A DNA stretch of 40,687 bases from an uncultured Alphaproteobacteria bacterium (GCA_944393225.1 CALXZK010000013.1:1-40687); one strand, 5' to 3'. Shown: positions 16,749-24,884, counted from the first letter of the stretch. A program made the numbers and translations. Notes: generated from the sequence alone by a model not told the origin.

Positions 16749-17480
16749 ATGAAAATTAAAAAGCACCTACTTCCTAATTTTGATGAAAGAAAAAAGCCGA
16801 TTTCGGCACTGGTATTGCATTGCTCCGCTTTTCACGAAGAAGATGCTTACAAAATTTATGATGAGTCTGGCGTCAGCACTAATTACTTTATTGATGAAGA
16901 CGGCAGTTTAACTCAAATGGTGGCGGAAGATAAGCGCGCTTGGCATGCCGGTGTAGCTTCTTGGCGCGAGATAACCGAAGATTTTAATTCTGCTTCCATC
17001 GGCATTGAAATTTGCAACATGAGTTTGGGTGAAACACCTTACACACAAGCGCAAATAAAAACACTTATTCCCTTGTGCCAAGAGATTATCAAAAAATATC
17101 ACATTCGACCGCAAAACGTGGTTGCCCATTCTGATATTGCCCCAATGCGAAAAATGGACCCCGGAATGACTTTTCCGTGGCAAGAATTGGTACAACACGG
17201 AATTGGCTTATGGTATGATGTGAAAAATGCCGATAAAATCAAAGAAAATGATGTCGGCAAATTATTAAAACAAATCGGCTATAAGGTAGATGATAAGGAA
17301 GAAACAATCGCCGCAGCTTATGCTTTCCGCCGCCATTTTTTACCGGAAGAAGTAGAAATTGTAAACAATGTCAGAGAGCTGATTGAACACCCCTACCCGC
17401 AAGGGAAAGTTGGCTTGTTGCAAGGTGAAAAATTTTTACAAACCCTCAAAGCCGTGGCTTATAGCTTTGAACATGCGTGA
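16749..17480 (+). CDS. ampD: AmpD-type N-acetylmuramoyl-L-alanine amidase
   Basis: It hydrolyses the bond between N-acetylmuramic acid and L-alanine in (anhydro)muropeptides during wall recycling. The Amidase_2 domain spans about residues 10-155: zinc ligands His in VLHCSAF and His/Asp in VAHSDIAPMRKMDPG, with the catalytic Glu in IGIEICN. After FPWQELVQHGIGLWY comes a C-terminal helical segment (KLLKQIGYKVDDKEETIAAAYAFRRHF) that resembles a peptidoglycan-binding domain. No signal peptide is seen, so it is probably cytoplasmic. The ATG at 16749 is preferred (AAAGG upstream). The 3' end, including the stop codon, runs into a partial palindromic element, so the extreme C terminus may have been rewritten. 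Confidence 0.88.
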   Translation: MKIKKHLLPNFDERKKPISALVLHCSAFHEEDAYKIYDESGVSTNYFIDEDGSLTQMVAEDKRAWHAGVASWREITEDFNSASIGIEICNMSLGETPYTQAQIKTLIPLCQEIIKKYHIRPQNVVAHSDIAPMRKMDPGMTFPWQELVQHGIGLWYDVKNADKIKENDVGKLLKQIGYKVDDKEETIAAAYAFRRHFLPEEVEIVNNVRELIEHPYPQGKVGLLQGEKFLQTLKAVAYSFEHA

Positions 17481-17552
17481 GGAAACTTTTACCCGATGGC
17501 AACGCACTAATCGTCCATTATACACGATTTAAATAAATTGTGAAGAATGAGG
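17474..17552. repeat. partial palindromic element (type III right arm plus a terminus)
   Basis: Positions 17474-17530 match the right arm of the complete element at 25148-25273 (GAGGAAACTTTTACCCGATGG-like stretch, then CACTAATCG and CCATTATAC). The arm begins inside the last codons of ampD. It is followed by AAATTGTGAAGAATGAGG (17535-17552), a left terminus, and the two pair as a short hairpin around AAAT (17531-17534). The left half of the original palindrome is absent, presumably overwritten by, or never extended into, ampD. Confidence 0.7.
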
Positions 17553-17587
17553 AAAATTGGCAATAAAAGAAAGCTCCTCTGGGCACT

Positions 17588-17712
17588 AAAAAGCTCGGAG
17601 AATGAGAGAAATAATAAGATTTAAGGAAAATTGTAAGGAAGTGTACAAAGAGGTACATGACCGAACAATTTATCCGTAAAATCTGTATTAGTTCTCCATT
17701 ATACGAGCTTTT
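17588..17712. repeat. palindromic element E1 (type I stem)
   Basis: A 125-bp imperfect palindrome. Outermost arms are AAAAGCTCG (17589-17597) and CGAGCTTTT (17704-17712). The inner stem pairs AATAAGATTTAAGGAAAATTG with CAATTTATCCGTAAAATCTG. The apex is TGTAC (17642-17646), 6 nt, GTACA (17653-17657), precisely at the centre. Read on the minus strand the gene-proximal end is GTATAATGGAG, and the TAA in it is the stop codon of ruvX. No transposase or open frame lies within. Confidence 0.8.
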
Positions 17713-18163
17713 GAGCTATACTGTCTAGGACACCTTGAAGAATATAGCCGGCTGCCGAACTATCGAGCACTTGCTTGCGGCGCTTGCGATTCATATCCAC
17801 TTCTGAGATTAAAAAACGCTCCATGGCGGAAGATGAAAGACGTTCATCCCAAAACGTATAAGGCAAATGCGTTTGCTCAAAAACTTTTTCGGCAAAGGTG
17901 CGCACTTTCGCTGCAGTTTCACCTTCTTCGCCGTTCATTTGCAGTGGCAAACCATAAACGATGGCACCAACTTCTTTTTCTTCTATGATTTTTTTAATTT
18001 CTGCCATATCGGTTTTGAAATCTTTACGATAGATTGTTTTATAAGGTGTTGCCACCATCCACATCAAATCAGAAACGGCAACGCCCAAACGTTTATCACC
18101 ATAATCAAAACCCAAAATGGCTTTATATTTGGTCAGATTTTGTTTGAATTCTTGAATATCCAT
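17699..18163 (-). CDS. ruvX: RuvX / YqgF-family Holliday junction nuclease
   Basis: YqgF/RuvX is an RNase H-fold nuclease involved in pre-16S rRNA processing and proposed to resolve Holliday junctions. The 154-residue protein shows the family pattern: catalytic Asp20 in LGFDYGDKRLGVAVSD, the IVYGLPLQMNGEEG block, FWDERLSSSAMERFL, and the C-terminal Asp-Ser pair in QVLDSSAAGYILQG. AGGAGAAAAAT precedes the ATG. The last codons (Lys-Leu-Val-stop) are encoded by the terminus of palindromic element E1, which therefore supplies the stop. It is divergent from tolB. Identification is firm; the exact cellular role is that of the family. Confidence 0.9.
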   Translation of the reverse strand: MDIQEFKQNLTKYKAILGFDYGDKRLGVAVSDLMWMVATPYKTIYRKDFKTDMAEIKKIIEEKEVGAIVYGLPLQMNGEEGETAAKVRTFAEKVFEQTHLPYTFWDERLSSSAMERFLISEVDMNRKRRKQVLDSSAAGYILQGVLDSIAQKLV

Positions 18164-18292
18164 ATTTTTCTCCTGACAAACAGTTTAGTGCAACTTCAAA
18201 ATCTGTCAAATGCTAATTGAATTTTAACAATATTCTTCTAAACTTTGGGCTAAGTATATGATTCGATTCTATAAAAAGATTAAGGAAAAATA

Positions 18293-19609
18293 ATGAAATT
18301 TAGATATTTTTTAACTGTATTGTTCAGCTTGCTCGTCATCACACCGGCACAAGCCGAACTGCAAATTGATGTAAACGGCGCCGTGCGCGACCCGATGCCG
18401 ATTGCCATTCCCGAGATGATTCATGAAGGATTTTGGATCGGTCAACAAGGCAGCAAAATTCGTGATGTGATTGTGGCCGACTTGGAACGCTCCGGCTTGT
18501 TTAAGGTTATTGATGACAACAGCTACATTCAAGAGTTCAAATCTATGGATGAAGAACCTGCATTCATTGATTGGCGCGCTATCAACGCTTTGGCTTTGGT
18601 ACAAAGCGCCATCAAAGAAGTGGGACAAAATCAGCTCAAAATTGAATTTCGTTTGTGGGATGTTTATGCTGAAAGCCAGTTAAAAGCACAATCTTTCACC
18701 ACCACCAAAGACAACTGGCGTCGCGTTGCTCACGTGATTGCCGATGCCATTTATGAACGTCTGACCGGTGAAAAAGGCTACTTTGATACACGTATTGTAT
18801 ATGTTTCCGAAACCGGTCCGGCTACCAGAAGAATTAAGCGTTTGGCAATCATGGACCAAGACGGTGAAAACCACAAATATTTAACCTCAGGTCAAGCCAT
18901 GGCTTTGACACCGAGATTTTCACCTAACTTGCAAAAGATTACCTATATGTCTTATGCCGGCGGTATTCCGAAAGTTTATATTTTGGATATTGAAACCGGA
19001 AGACAAGAGTTGATTGGTAACTTCCCCGGCATGACCTTTGCGCCGCGTTTCTCTCCGGATAGTTCTAAACTTTTGTTGAGCTACGCAGCAAACGGCAAAA
19101 CCGATATTTATGAGATGGATTTGAAAAAACGTCGTTCAACCCAACTCACCAAGAATGCCGGAATTAACACTTCTCCGAGCTATTCTCCGGATGGTTCACA
19201 AATTGTGTTCAACTCTGACCGTGGCGGCAACCAACAACTTTATGTAATGAATGCCGATGGTTCTGATGTTCACCGCATTAGCTTTGGACAAGGCAGATAT
19301 GCAACTCCGGTTTGGTCACCGCGTGGCGACTATATTGCCTTTACCAAAATGGCCAACGGACAATTCTACATTGGCGTAATGTATCCGGACGGAACGGGCG
19401 AACGCTTGCTTGCCAGCGGCTATTTGGTAGAAGGTCCGACCTGGTCTCCGAACGGACGTGTGATTATCTACTTCCGCCAAGACAGAGGAACATCTCGTTC
19501 TAATGCTCCGGTTAAATTATATTCAATTGATTTGACCGGCTATAACGAGCGCTTGGTCGTCACACCGGCCGATGCCTCTGATCCGGCTTGGTCACCGCTG
19601 TTACCGTAG
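18293..19609 (+). CDS. tolB: TolB, periplasmic component of the Tol-Pal system
   Basis: TolB binds Pal and links it to the TolQRA complex during outer-membrane constriction at division. The 438-residue precursor starts with a signal peptide ([21 protein letters not shown], cleavage after AQA). The TolB N-terminal domain runs to about residue 165. A beta-propeller of PD40 repeats follows, each with the SPDG-type core: [75 protein letters not shown] precedes the ATG. Neighbouring tol/pal genes are not in the window; the gene is followed at once by its own terminator (19625-19651), so it is the end of its transcript. Divergent from ruvX over 129 bp. Confidence 0.94.
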   Translation: MKFRYFLTVLFSLLVITPAQAELQIDVNGAVRDPMPIAIPEMIHEGFWIGQQGSKIRDVIVADLERSGLFKVIDDNSYIQEFKSMDEEPAFIDWRAINALALVQSAIKEVGQNQLKIEFRLWDVYAESQLKAQSFTTTKDNWRRVAHVIADAIYERLTGEKGYFDTRIVYVSETGPATRRIKRLAIMDQDGENHKYLTSGQAMALTPRFSPNLQKITYMSYAGGIPKVYILDIETGRQELIGNFPGMTFAPRFSPDSSKLLLSYAANGKTDIYEMDLKKRRSTQLTKNAGINTSPSYSPDGSQIVFNSDRGGNQQLYVMNADGSDVHRISFGQGRYATPVWSPRGDYIAFTKMANGQFYIGVMYPDGTGERLLASGYLVEGPTWSPNGRVIIYFRQDRGTSRSNAPVKLYSIDLTGYNERLVVTPADASDPAWSPLLP

Positions 19610-19624
19610 TGATAGAAAAGAAAA

Positions 19625-19651
19625 AAGCACCTCAAACGAGGTGCTTTTTTT
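19625..19651 (+). terminator. intrinsic terminator of tolB
   Basis: Stem AAGCACCTC (19625-19633) with GAGGTGCTT (19638-19646), AAAC loop, then a T run. The same stem and loop occur again at 20126 and, with altered loops, at 29767 and 30013. Confidence 0.9.
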
Positions 19652-19679
19652 GTTAGATAAAAAAATAGACAAAAAAGTA

Positions 19680-19708
19680 TTGATAGAAATGTTTTTTTGT
19701 GCTATATA
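19680..19708 (+). promoter_or_regulatory. sigma70-type promoter of the 121-residue gene
   Basis: TTGATA (19680-19685), 17-nt spacer, TATATA (19703-19708). The predicted leader is short, very AT-rich and lacks a Shine-Dalgarno sequence. Confidence 0.55.
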
Positions 19709-19741
19709 AAAGAAAGAAATGTATAATTAAAAAAAATAATT

Positions 19742-20107
19742 ATGGAAAAAATTTTAATTATGGCACTATGCCTTGTTATTTTTGCAGGTCTTATAATATT
19801 GGTAATTATAAATCTGCAGACACAAAAAAAACAAAAAGAGTTCTTAGAAAAAGAAGAACAAAGAACTCAGAATTTTTTACAAAAAAGAAAAAATCTTGTT
19901 GCAGAATATAAAGCTGCTGGTTGCAGCACAAATCCTAAGTGGCAAGATTGTACAATGGCAAAACTTATTGACTTAAGAAGTCAATATGAAATGCCTTGTA
20001 CAGGTAAAGCACATCTGGACTTCGATGTATGGAGCGAAGATGACATTGAAAAGTTTAATGAGATTAATGAAGAAATTAATCTCAGAAAAGCTGCCGGTAT
20101 TGAATAA
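19742..20107 (+). CDS. small single-pass membrane protein, unknown function
   Basis: The 121-residue product has one hydrophobic segment (about 4-25, ILIMALCLVIFAGLIILVII), then a coiled-coil-prone charged stretch (KKQKEFLEKEEQRTQNFLQK). A segment with three Cys follows (AAGCSTNPKWQDCTMAKL and EMPCTGK), and the C terminus is acidic and helical. If the tail is periplasmic, two of the cysteines could form a disulfide. The gene starts ATGGAAAAA after a run of A and T with no Shine-Dalgarno, and it has its own promoter and its own copy of the tolB terminator. No family is recognised. It is one of several monocistronic orphan genes with the same start context. Confidence 0.65.
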   Translation: MEKILIMALCLVIFAGLIILVIINLQTQKKQKEFLEKEEQRTQNFLQKRKNLVAEYKAAGCSTNPKWQDCTMAKLIDLRSQYEMPCTGKAHLDFDVWSEDDIEKFNEINEEINLRKAAGIE

Positions 20108-20125
20108 TGCCGACAACAACAAAAA

Positions 20126-20152
20126 AAGCACCTCAAACGAGGTGCTTTTTTT
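20126..20152 (+). terminator. intrinsic terminator of the 121-residue gene
   Basis: Stem AAGCACCTC (20126-20134) with GAGGTGCTT (20139-20147), AAAC loop and a T run. About 34 nt including the A-rich lead-in and T-rich exit are identical to the tolB terminator 500 bp upstream. Confidence 0.88.
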
Positions 20153-20155
20153 GTT

Positions 20156-20257
20156 GAACAAATCACAAATGCTCCGCCTTGCACTTTGGTGACATCTCAG
20201 CTTCAAGGCACCGCTAGAGCGGCAATCTAACTGATGCAGTCAAGCTAACTTCAGCCT
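20156..20257. other. intergenic stretch without a recognised gene
   Basis: About 100 bp between the terminator and the palindromic elements. It contains a short inverted pair CCGCT/AGCGG (near 20212-20223) and no open frame or promoter that I can support. It may be the remnant of another repeat type. Confidence 0.4.
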
Positions 20258-20325
20258 AAATTATTTGGAAAATGGGGAATTATATGAGGCGAGTAGTAGA
20301 AGCCGAGGGAAAAAGTACCTCTCGC
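20258..20325. repeat. partial palindromic element (type III left arm)
   Basis: Begins AAATTATTTGGAAAATG (a left terminus with the same locus-specific ATTATTTG as the neighbouring complete element). It continues GGCGAGTAGTAGAAGCCGAGG and AAAAAGTACC, matching the left arm of the element at 25148. The apex and right arm are missing; element E2 follows directly. Confidence 0.7.
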
Positions 20326-20452
20326 AAATTATTTGGAGAATGCGGGAAATAGAGTGATTTTAGGAGCGAGAAAAATCCTAGTGTACAAAGAAGTACATGG
20401 ATTTTTCGAGACGACGCTAAATCACTCTAGTTACCCATTATACAAATAATTT
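20326..20452. repeat. palindromic element E2 (type II stem)
   Basis: A 127-bp palindrome. Termini are AAATTATTTG (20326-20335) and CAAATAATTT (20443-20452). The inner stem pairs TAGAGTGATTT with AAATCACTCTA and GAAAAATCC with GGATTTTTC. The apex is TGTAC (20382-20386), AAAGAA, GTACA (20393-20397). The right end borders the lepA stop codon by 0-1 nt and reads GTATAATGGG on the minus strand. It would form a long hairpin in the lepA 3' UTR. Confidence 0.82.
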
Positions 20453-22257
20453 TAATTGTCGCCGATGCGCAAAGCTTCAATAAAGGCCGATTGCGGTACC
20501 TCAACCTTACCGAATTGGCGCATACGTTGTTTACCTTTCTTTTGCTTGTCCAAGAGCTTACGCTTACGGGTAACATCGCCACCATAGCATTTGGCCGTCA
20601 CATCTTTGCGCAAGGCAGAAATGGTTTCACGAGCAACCACACGACCGCCGATGGCTGCTTGAATCGGAATTTTGAACAAATGTCTGGGGATGAGGTCTTT
20701 TAAGCGCTCACAAATTTGACGACCGCGGGCTTCGGCCTCGCCACGGAAGCAAAGGAACGCCAAAGCATCAACCGGTTCTTCATTTATAAGAATTTGCACT
20801 TTAACCAAATCTGATTCGTGATAGCCGATGAGCTCATAGTCAAAGCTGGCATATCCGCTGGTAATGGATTTAAGGCGATCATAAAAATCGAACACAATTT
20901 CGTTCAATGGAATTTTATAAATCACCATGGCGCGGCTACCGGCATAGGTGAGTTCTACTTGTTCACCGCGTCTTTCGGTGCAGAGTTTCAAAACCGAACC
21001 TAAATATTCATCCGGCACCAAAATTGTGGCTTTAACCCAAGGTTCTTCAATGGATTTGATTTTGGTCACATCCGGCATATCGGCAGGATTATGAAGCATC
21101 ATATCAGTACCGTCGGTCAAATGCAGTTTGTAAGCAACTGAAGGCGCGGTTGTAATCAAATCCAAATCGAACTCACGGCTCAAACGCTCTTGGATGATTT
21201 CCATATGCAACAAGCCTAAGAAGCCGCAGCGGAAACCCAAGCCCAGCGCGGTAGAATTTTCGTTTTGATAATCGATACTGGCATCATTGAGTTTGAGCTT
21301 AGCCAAGGCATCTTTCAAAGCCTCATATTGGCTGGAATCTACCGGAAAAATGGAACAGAACACAACGGGAATTGAGGGTTTGAAACCATGCAAAGGTTTG
21401 TCACACGGACGTTTGTTATCGGTAATGGTATCACCGATATGACAATCGCTCACACTCTTGATGCTGGCTGTGATATAGCCGACTTCTCCGGGATAAAGAG
21501 CATCAATCTCTTGCATTTTCGGGGTAAAGATACCAACGCGATCGACCAGATAAGTGGCATTATTGCTCATCATACGAATTTGTGTTTTTTTGCGCATGAC
21601 GCCATCTTTAATACGCACCAAAATAACCACACCGAGATAAGAGTCGTACCAGCTATCAATCAAGAGCGCTTTTAGAGGTGCTTCTTCATCACCTGTTGGT
21701 GCCGGCAAATGTTTGACAATGGCTTCAAGCAAATTTTCTACGCCCAAACCGGTTTTGCCGGAAGTTTCAACGGCGTCTGTGGTGTCGAGTCCAATCACAT
21801 CTTCAATTTGGCGTTTGACCTTCTCAACATCGGCAGAAGGTAAGTCGACTTTGTTTAATACCGAAATAATCTCATGGTTATTATCCAGCGCCAAATAAAC
21901 ATTGGCAAGCGTTTGTGCTTCCACACCTTGAGTAGCATCCACAACCAAGACCGAGCCTTCACAAGAAGCCAAAGAACGAGAAACTTCATAAGAAAAGTCA
22001 ACGTGTCCGGGAGTATCCATCAGATTGAGCTGATAGGTTTTGCCATCTTTGGCGGTATAATTCAAGCGCACGGTCTGAGCCTTAATGGTAATACCGCGCT
22101 CTTTTTCAATATCCATCGAGTCCAAAACCTGCTCGGTCATCTCTCTTTGTTGCAAACCTCCGCAATATTCAATCATACGGTCAGCAAGAGTAGATTTTCC
22201 GTGGTCAATATGCGCAATAATCGCAAAGTTTCTAATCAAATCCGAATTTGTAGCCAT
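20452..22257 (-). CDS. lepA: elongation factor 4 (LepA)
   Basis: LepA is a ribosome-dependent GTPase implicated in back-translocation and ribosome biogenesis. The 601-residue length is exact for the family. GTPase motifs: [14 protein letters not shown] (G1), [11 protein letters not shown] (G3) and [13 protein letters not shown] (G4). Domain II-IV landmarks follow, including [19 protein letters not shown], and the LepA-specific C-terminal domain includes [37 protein letters not shown] lies ahead of the ATG, a modest Shine-Dalgarno. The stop is abutted by palindromic element E2. No lepB gene follows, unlike the classical lepA-lepB arrangement. It is divergent from the GNAT gene. Confidence 0.96.
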   Translation of the reverse strand: MATNSDLIRNFAIIAHIDHGKSTLADRMIEYCGGLQQREMTEQVLDSMDIEKERGITIKAQTVRLNYTAKDGKTYQLNLMDTPGHVDFSYEVSRSLASCEGSVLVVDATQGVEAQTLANVYLALDNNHEIISVLNKVDLPSADVEKVKRQIEDVIGLDTTDAVETSGKTGLGVENLLEAIVKHLPAPTGDEEAPLKALLIDSWYDSYLGVVILVRIKDGVMRKKTQIRMMSNNATYLVDRVGIFTPKMQEIDALYPGEVGYITASIKSVSDCHIGDTITDNKRPCDKPLHGFKPSIPVVFCSIFPVDSSQYEALKDALAKLKLNDASIDYQNENSTALGLGFRCGFLGLLHMEIIQERLSREFDLDLITTAPSVAYKLHLTDGTDMMLHNPADMPDVTKIKSIEEPWVKATILVPDEYLGSVLKLCTERRGEQVELTYAGSRAMVIYKIPLNEIVFDFYDRLKSITSGYASFDYELIGYHESDLVKVQILINEEPVDALAFLCFRGEAEARGRQICERLKDLIPRHLFKIPIQAAIGGRVVARETISALRKDVTAKCYGGDVTRKRKLLDKQKKGKQRMRQFGKVEVPQSAFIEALRIGDN

Positions 22258-22337
22258 ATAAACAATTCTCTTTCAAAAAAATTTTGCAAAATTTAAGCTC
22301 AAAATATATGAAAAAAAAATTATTCGCAATATATTAT

Positions 22338-22365
22338 TAACTATGCTAATATATATAGTTATAAA
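22338..22365 (+). promoter_or_regulatory. palindrome overlapping a possible -10 ahead of the GNAT gene
   Basis: A 7-bp inverted pair, TAACTAT (22338-22344) and ATAGTTA (22355-22361), with a 10-nt spacer, runs into TATAAA (22360-22365), a candidate -10 element about 26 nt from the ATG. The geometry suits a dimeric repressor operator. The very high AT content makes chance a real possibility. Confidence 0.3.
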
Positions 22366-22391
22366 AAGATAACCATAAACGGAGGCGAAAG

Positions 22392-22829
22392 ATGAAAAAG
22401 ATGATTGATGTTGATTTCGGCTCATCACGCTATGACGAGCTAGTAGAGCTTCGCTACAAAATCTTGCTTGAGCCTCTGGGCTTGAAGTTTTTGGACATGC
22501 ACCGCGCCAAAGAAGCCAACTATTTGCACATTGGCTGCATTGAAAGTGTGGATGACAAACTCATCGGCGGTTTGATTTTGGCACCGGTTGACAATGAAAC
22601 TATTCGCTTAATGCAGGTTGCTGTAGAAACCAAATATCAGGGTGAAGGCGTTGGTCACCAAATGGTGAAATATGCCGAAAAACGCGCCAAAGAAGCAGGA
22701 TATACCAAGATTGTGATGCACGCCATGCTCTCGGTCGTACACTTTTATGAAACCATGGGCTATGTACAAGAAGGTGATATTTTTGAAGAAAGCGGCATCA
22801 CCTTTGCTAAGATGGTAAAAGATTTATAA
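22392..22829 (+). CDS. GNAT-family N-acetyltransferase
   Basis: The 145-residue protein has the GNAT fold signature: acetyl-CoA binding motif A as LMQVAVETKYQGEGVGHQMV (Q/R-x-x-G-x-G/A form QGEGVG), and a C-terminal motif VVHFYETMGYVQEGDIF typical of small-molecule acetyltransferases. The ending FEESGITFAKMVKDL resembles ElaA/YjcF-like members. The substrate cannot be read from the sequence. A strong Shine-Dalgarno GGAGG lies 6 nt before the ATG, unlike the orphan genes nearby. It is monocistronic, with a promoter region shared divergently with lepA and its own terminator at 22846-22872. Confidence 0.85.
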   Translation: MKKMIDVDFGSSRYDELVELRYKILLEPLGLKFLDMHRAKEANYLHIGCIESVDDKLIGGLILAPVDNETIRLMQVAVETKYQGEGVGHQMVKYAEKRAKEAGYTKIVMHAMLSVVHFYETMGYVQEGDIFEESGITFAKMVKDL

Positions 22830-22845
22830 AGCAAATATTTTTCTT

Positions 22846-22872
22846 AAAAAGCCACTTTTAAGTGGCTTTTTT
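22846..22872 (+). terminator. intrinsic terminator of the GNAT gene
   Basis: Arms GCCACTT (22851-22857) and AAGTGGC (22860-22866), extended by A and T on either side, followed by seven T. Confidence 0.85.
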
Positions 22873-22893
22873 TATTGACTTTTGTCCAATATT

Positions 22894-22922
22894 GTGACAG
22901 AAAACACACAACATTTTATTAT
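22894..22922 (+). promoter_or_regulatory. sigma70-type promoter of the 204-residue gene
   Basis: GTGACA (22894-22899), 17-nt spacer, TATTAT (22917-22922). Just upstream and overlapping is TTTTGTC (22880-22886)...GACA (22896-22899), similar to the inverted repeat ahead of the 384-residue gene. Confidence 0.45.
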
Positions 22923-22947
22923 TAGCTAACAAAAAAAATATTATTTT

Positions 22948-23562
22948 ATGGAAAATCGAAGAAAACAGCAAATTTTGCAAACAGTAGACAATGCTATTTA
23001 CGCATGGAGAAAAAACATCAACACTGAAACAGATTATGATGACATTGAAGATACAATTGAAATGATAACAAATACAATTGCCTTCGGCATCATCATTGTT
23101 TCGGGCAAAAACAACCCATCGGCTTATATCGGCACCTGCCGCCAGTGTTTGGATTTGAGAGAAAAATTTGGTGGTCAAACCGGTGCTATCAGCAATGTTT
23201 GGTATTGGGTCGGTTATGAAAGTGCAGATGCAATCGGGAAAATTGTCAAAAACACCAAGAAAAACTTGATAATTCCCATTCCATCAAACGATATGGCTGA
23301 CACAATTTTAAACGTCAGCGAAGCGTGCTCCATTGATATTAAATATGGTAACACAGCCGGTAAAAGAGCCTCATATATAGGAAACTATCGAGTTTGCACT
23401 TTGCTCAAAGCTCAGTATGGCGGAAAATTTGGTAAGTCACATAATCATTGGTATTGGATTGGTCAAGCCAGCTTTAATGAAATTACCAAGCTTTATAAAG
23501 CCTACCAAAGCCGGAGCAAACGTTTCCGCAGGAAACGCGTCGTTTTGCAAAATTATTGCTGA
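22948..23562 (+). CDS. unknown protein with an internal duplication (YIG...WYWxG repeat)
   Basis: The product has 204 residues, with no signal peptide or membrane helix. Two related units of about 45 residues are visible. Unit 1 (about 51-100) reads NPSAYIGTCRQCLDLREKF, GGQTGAISNVWYWVGYES and ADAIGKIVK. Unit 2 (about 130-180) reads KRASYIGNYRVCTLLKAQY, GGKFGKSHNHWYWIGQAS and FNEITKLYK. Shared positions are YIG-x-x-R-x-C-x-x-L, (F/Y)GG-x-x-G, N-x-WYW-(V/I)-G and a closing Ile-x-Lys helix. The N-terminal 50 residues are acidic and helical; the C-terminal 15 are strongly basic, suggesting nucleic-acid contact. The start ATGGAAAAT follows an AT-rich leader without a Shine-Dalgarno. Flanked by its own promoter and terminator. 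I know no family for it. Confidence 0.68.
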   Translation: MENRRKQQILQTVDNAIYAWRKNINTETDYDDIEDTIEMITNTIAFGIIIVSGKNNPSAYIGTCRQCLDLREKFGGQTGAISNVWYWVGYESADAIGKIVKNTKKNLIIPIPSNDMADTILNVSEACSIDIKYGNTAGKRASYIGNYRVCTLLKAQYGGKFGKSHNHWYWIGQASFNEITKLYKAYQSRSKRFRRKRVVLQNYC

Positions 23563-23579
23563 TGATTTAAAACAAAAAC

Positions 23580-23611
23580 AGGGATGGTTCATAAAACCAC
23601 CCCTTTTTTTA
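23580..23611 (+). terminator. intrinsic terminator between convergent genes
   Basis: Stem AGGGATGGTT with AACCACCCCT (one mismatch), short ATAA-type loop, then seven T. It follows the 204-residue gene and faces the end of the 384-residue gene at 23625. Confidence 0.78.
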
Positions 23612-23624
23612 TTATTCAGAAAGC

Positions 23625-24779
23625 TTATTTAAAGAAGCTTTTATCTGTTGTACCTTGCAAATATTCAAGGAAATCACCTCCTTGATATCTGCCTCCTAAG
23701 AAGTCTTGATATTTCTTCAGGTCTTCTTTCAGTTCCTTATCATAAGATTCGGAAGTGAAAGAACCACGAGCGCGCAAGTCGCTTAATATAATATCCAGAA
23801 CCGCTTGTTCGTGATCCACACCATAGAGCAGCTCGGCATAGTTTGGCCACCCCATGTTGGAGAAGTCTTTAATCAGCTCCTCAAAGACACTCCAGTCTGC
23901 CTTTGTCACACCCGGCATTAAATAACGTTCCGGACGAGACGATGTTGTAGTACCGTCAAAATCGATGGTATCTTTCATCAACGGACCAAGGCTGGCTGCC
24001 ACATAGCCCAACATGATTTCTGACAAATGTCCATCTACCACACTGAGGTTGGTGATGATTGGACAATGTGTCAGGACAAAATGCATTTTGATGTCAGCAA
24101 ATTTGCTATCCCGTGCCTTCAGCATAAACTCAGCCAGCAATCGCTTGTCATAGCTAAAGTTACCGGAACATAAAATGAATGTCACCTCTGTCCGACCGGT
24201 TTCTTTGGCGAACTGATACAGCTCATCAAAGTTTCCGTCTGTGTCCATATCTTTGCAGACACGTTCGTTGGCACGGACGTAATCCGATGGAGCTAATTCT
24301 TCCAAAAGGTTATAATAGGCGTTGTACTCTGAACCCACCATCAAACCGCTTTCACGGTTGAAAACAGATTCATATAAGCCCTTATTGCCTCCCTTACCAA
24401 TAGCGAGCAACGGTAACAATGTTCCCGTCTGCTTAGCATACATTCTCAATACTTCGAAAGAACAAAGGTGTGCGGTCATCATACCCGAGAAGCAGATTAG
24501 CACAGGATTTCTCATATCCTTTGGCAAGTCATATAAACCTGTAACCTTTGCAGTTGAAATAAATCCTTGCGGATTGGCATACTGATATTCTTCACCTGGC
24601 TGGCATCCGCCAACTCTTTCAGCATATTGCAGAACCGGCATCCACTTTTGAGCATCCAACTCACGCGGAGCTAAGGCTCCAATTTCATTATAAATAAATG
24701 CTCTACCGTCAGCATTGCATTTAAAGTTGTTAGACACTAATAATGAATAAACTCTGTTAGAAATGTTTTTCTTTTCCAT
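23625..24779 (-). CDS. uncharacterised 384-residue protein, loosely YdcF/DUF218-like
   Basis: The protein is soluble, with no signal peptide. A Rossmann-like core is suggested by alternating strands and helices: NPVLICFSGMMTAHLCSFEV, then LLPLLAIGKGGNKGLYE, then TEVTFILCSGNFSYDKRLLA, then IKMHFVLTHCPIITNLS. The order (a strand ending SG, a Gly-rich GKGGNKG loop, a later conserved region, then PERYLMPGV) loosely recalls the DUF218/YdcF fold, but I cannot confirm it. The C-terminal 70 residues are charged and helical (DKELKEDLKKYQDFLGGRYQ). Translation starts ATGGAAAAG with no Shine-Dalgarno. Promoter and a perfect inverted repeat lie at 24828-24865. It may be horizontally acquired; composition seems somewhat less AT-biased than neighbouring orphan genes. 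Confidence 0.6.
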   Translation of the reverse strand: MEKKNISNRVYSLLVSNNFKCNADGRAFIYNEIGALAPRELDAQKWMPVLQYAERVGGCQPGEEYQYANPQGFISTAKVTGLYDLPKDMRNPVLICFSGMMTAHLCSFEVLRMYAKQTGTLLPLLAIGKGGNKGLYESVFNRESGLMVGSEYNAYYNLLEELAPSDYVRANERVCKDMDTDGNFDELYQFAKETGRTEVTFILCSGNFSYDKRLLAEFMLKARDSKFADIKMHFVLTHCPIITNLSVVDGHLSEIMLGYVAASLGPLMKDTIDFDGTTTSSRPERYLMPGVTKADWSVFEELIKDFSNMGWPNYAELLYGVDHEQAVLDIILSDLRARGSFTSESYDKELKEDLKKYQDFLGGRYQGGDFLEYLQGTTDKSFFK

Positions 24780-24827
24780 AATAATTTTTAATTTTAATTA
24801 AACATATATTTAACTTTAACGAAAGGA

Positions 24828-24865
24828 AATATATCACATTTTTTGTCCATATACAAGACAAAAAA
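24828..24865 (-). promoter_or_regulatory. promoter with an overlapping inverted repeat (possible operator)
   Basis: On the minus strand TTGTAT (24856-24851), 17-nt spacer, TATATT (24833-24828). A perfect 9-bp inverted repeat, TTTTTTGTC (24839-24847) and GACAAAAAA (24857-24865), encloses the -35 in its 9-nt centre. This is where a repressor dimer could act on the 384-residue gene. Confidence 0.5.
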
Positions 24866-24884
24866 AATAAGATAATGTAATACG

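Noticed and set aside
18164..18292. Promoters in the ruvX-tolB gap
   Set aside because: Several AT-rich hexamers (TATATG, TATAAA) exist, but none has a matching -35 at 16-18 nt; divergent promoters are expected here but cannot be placed.
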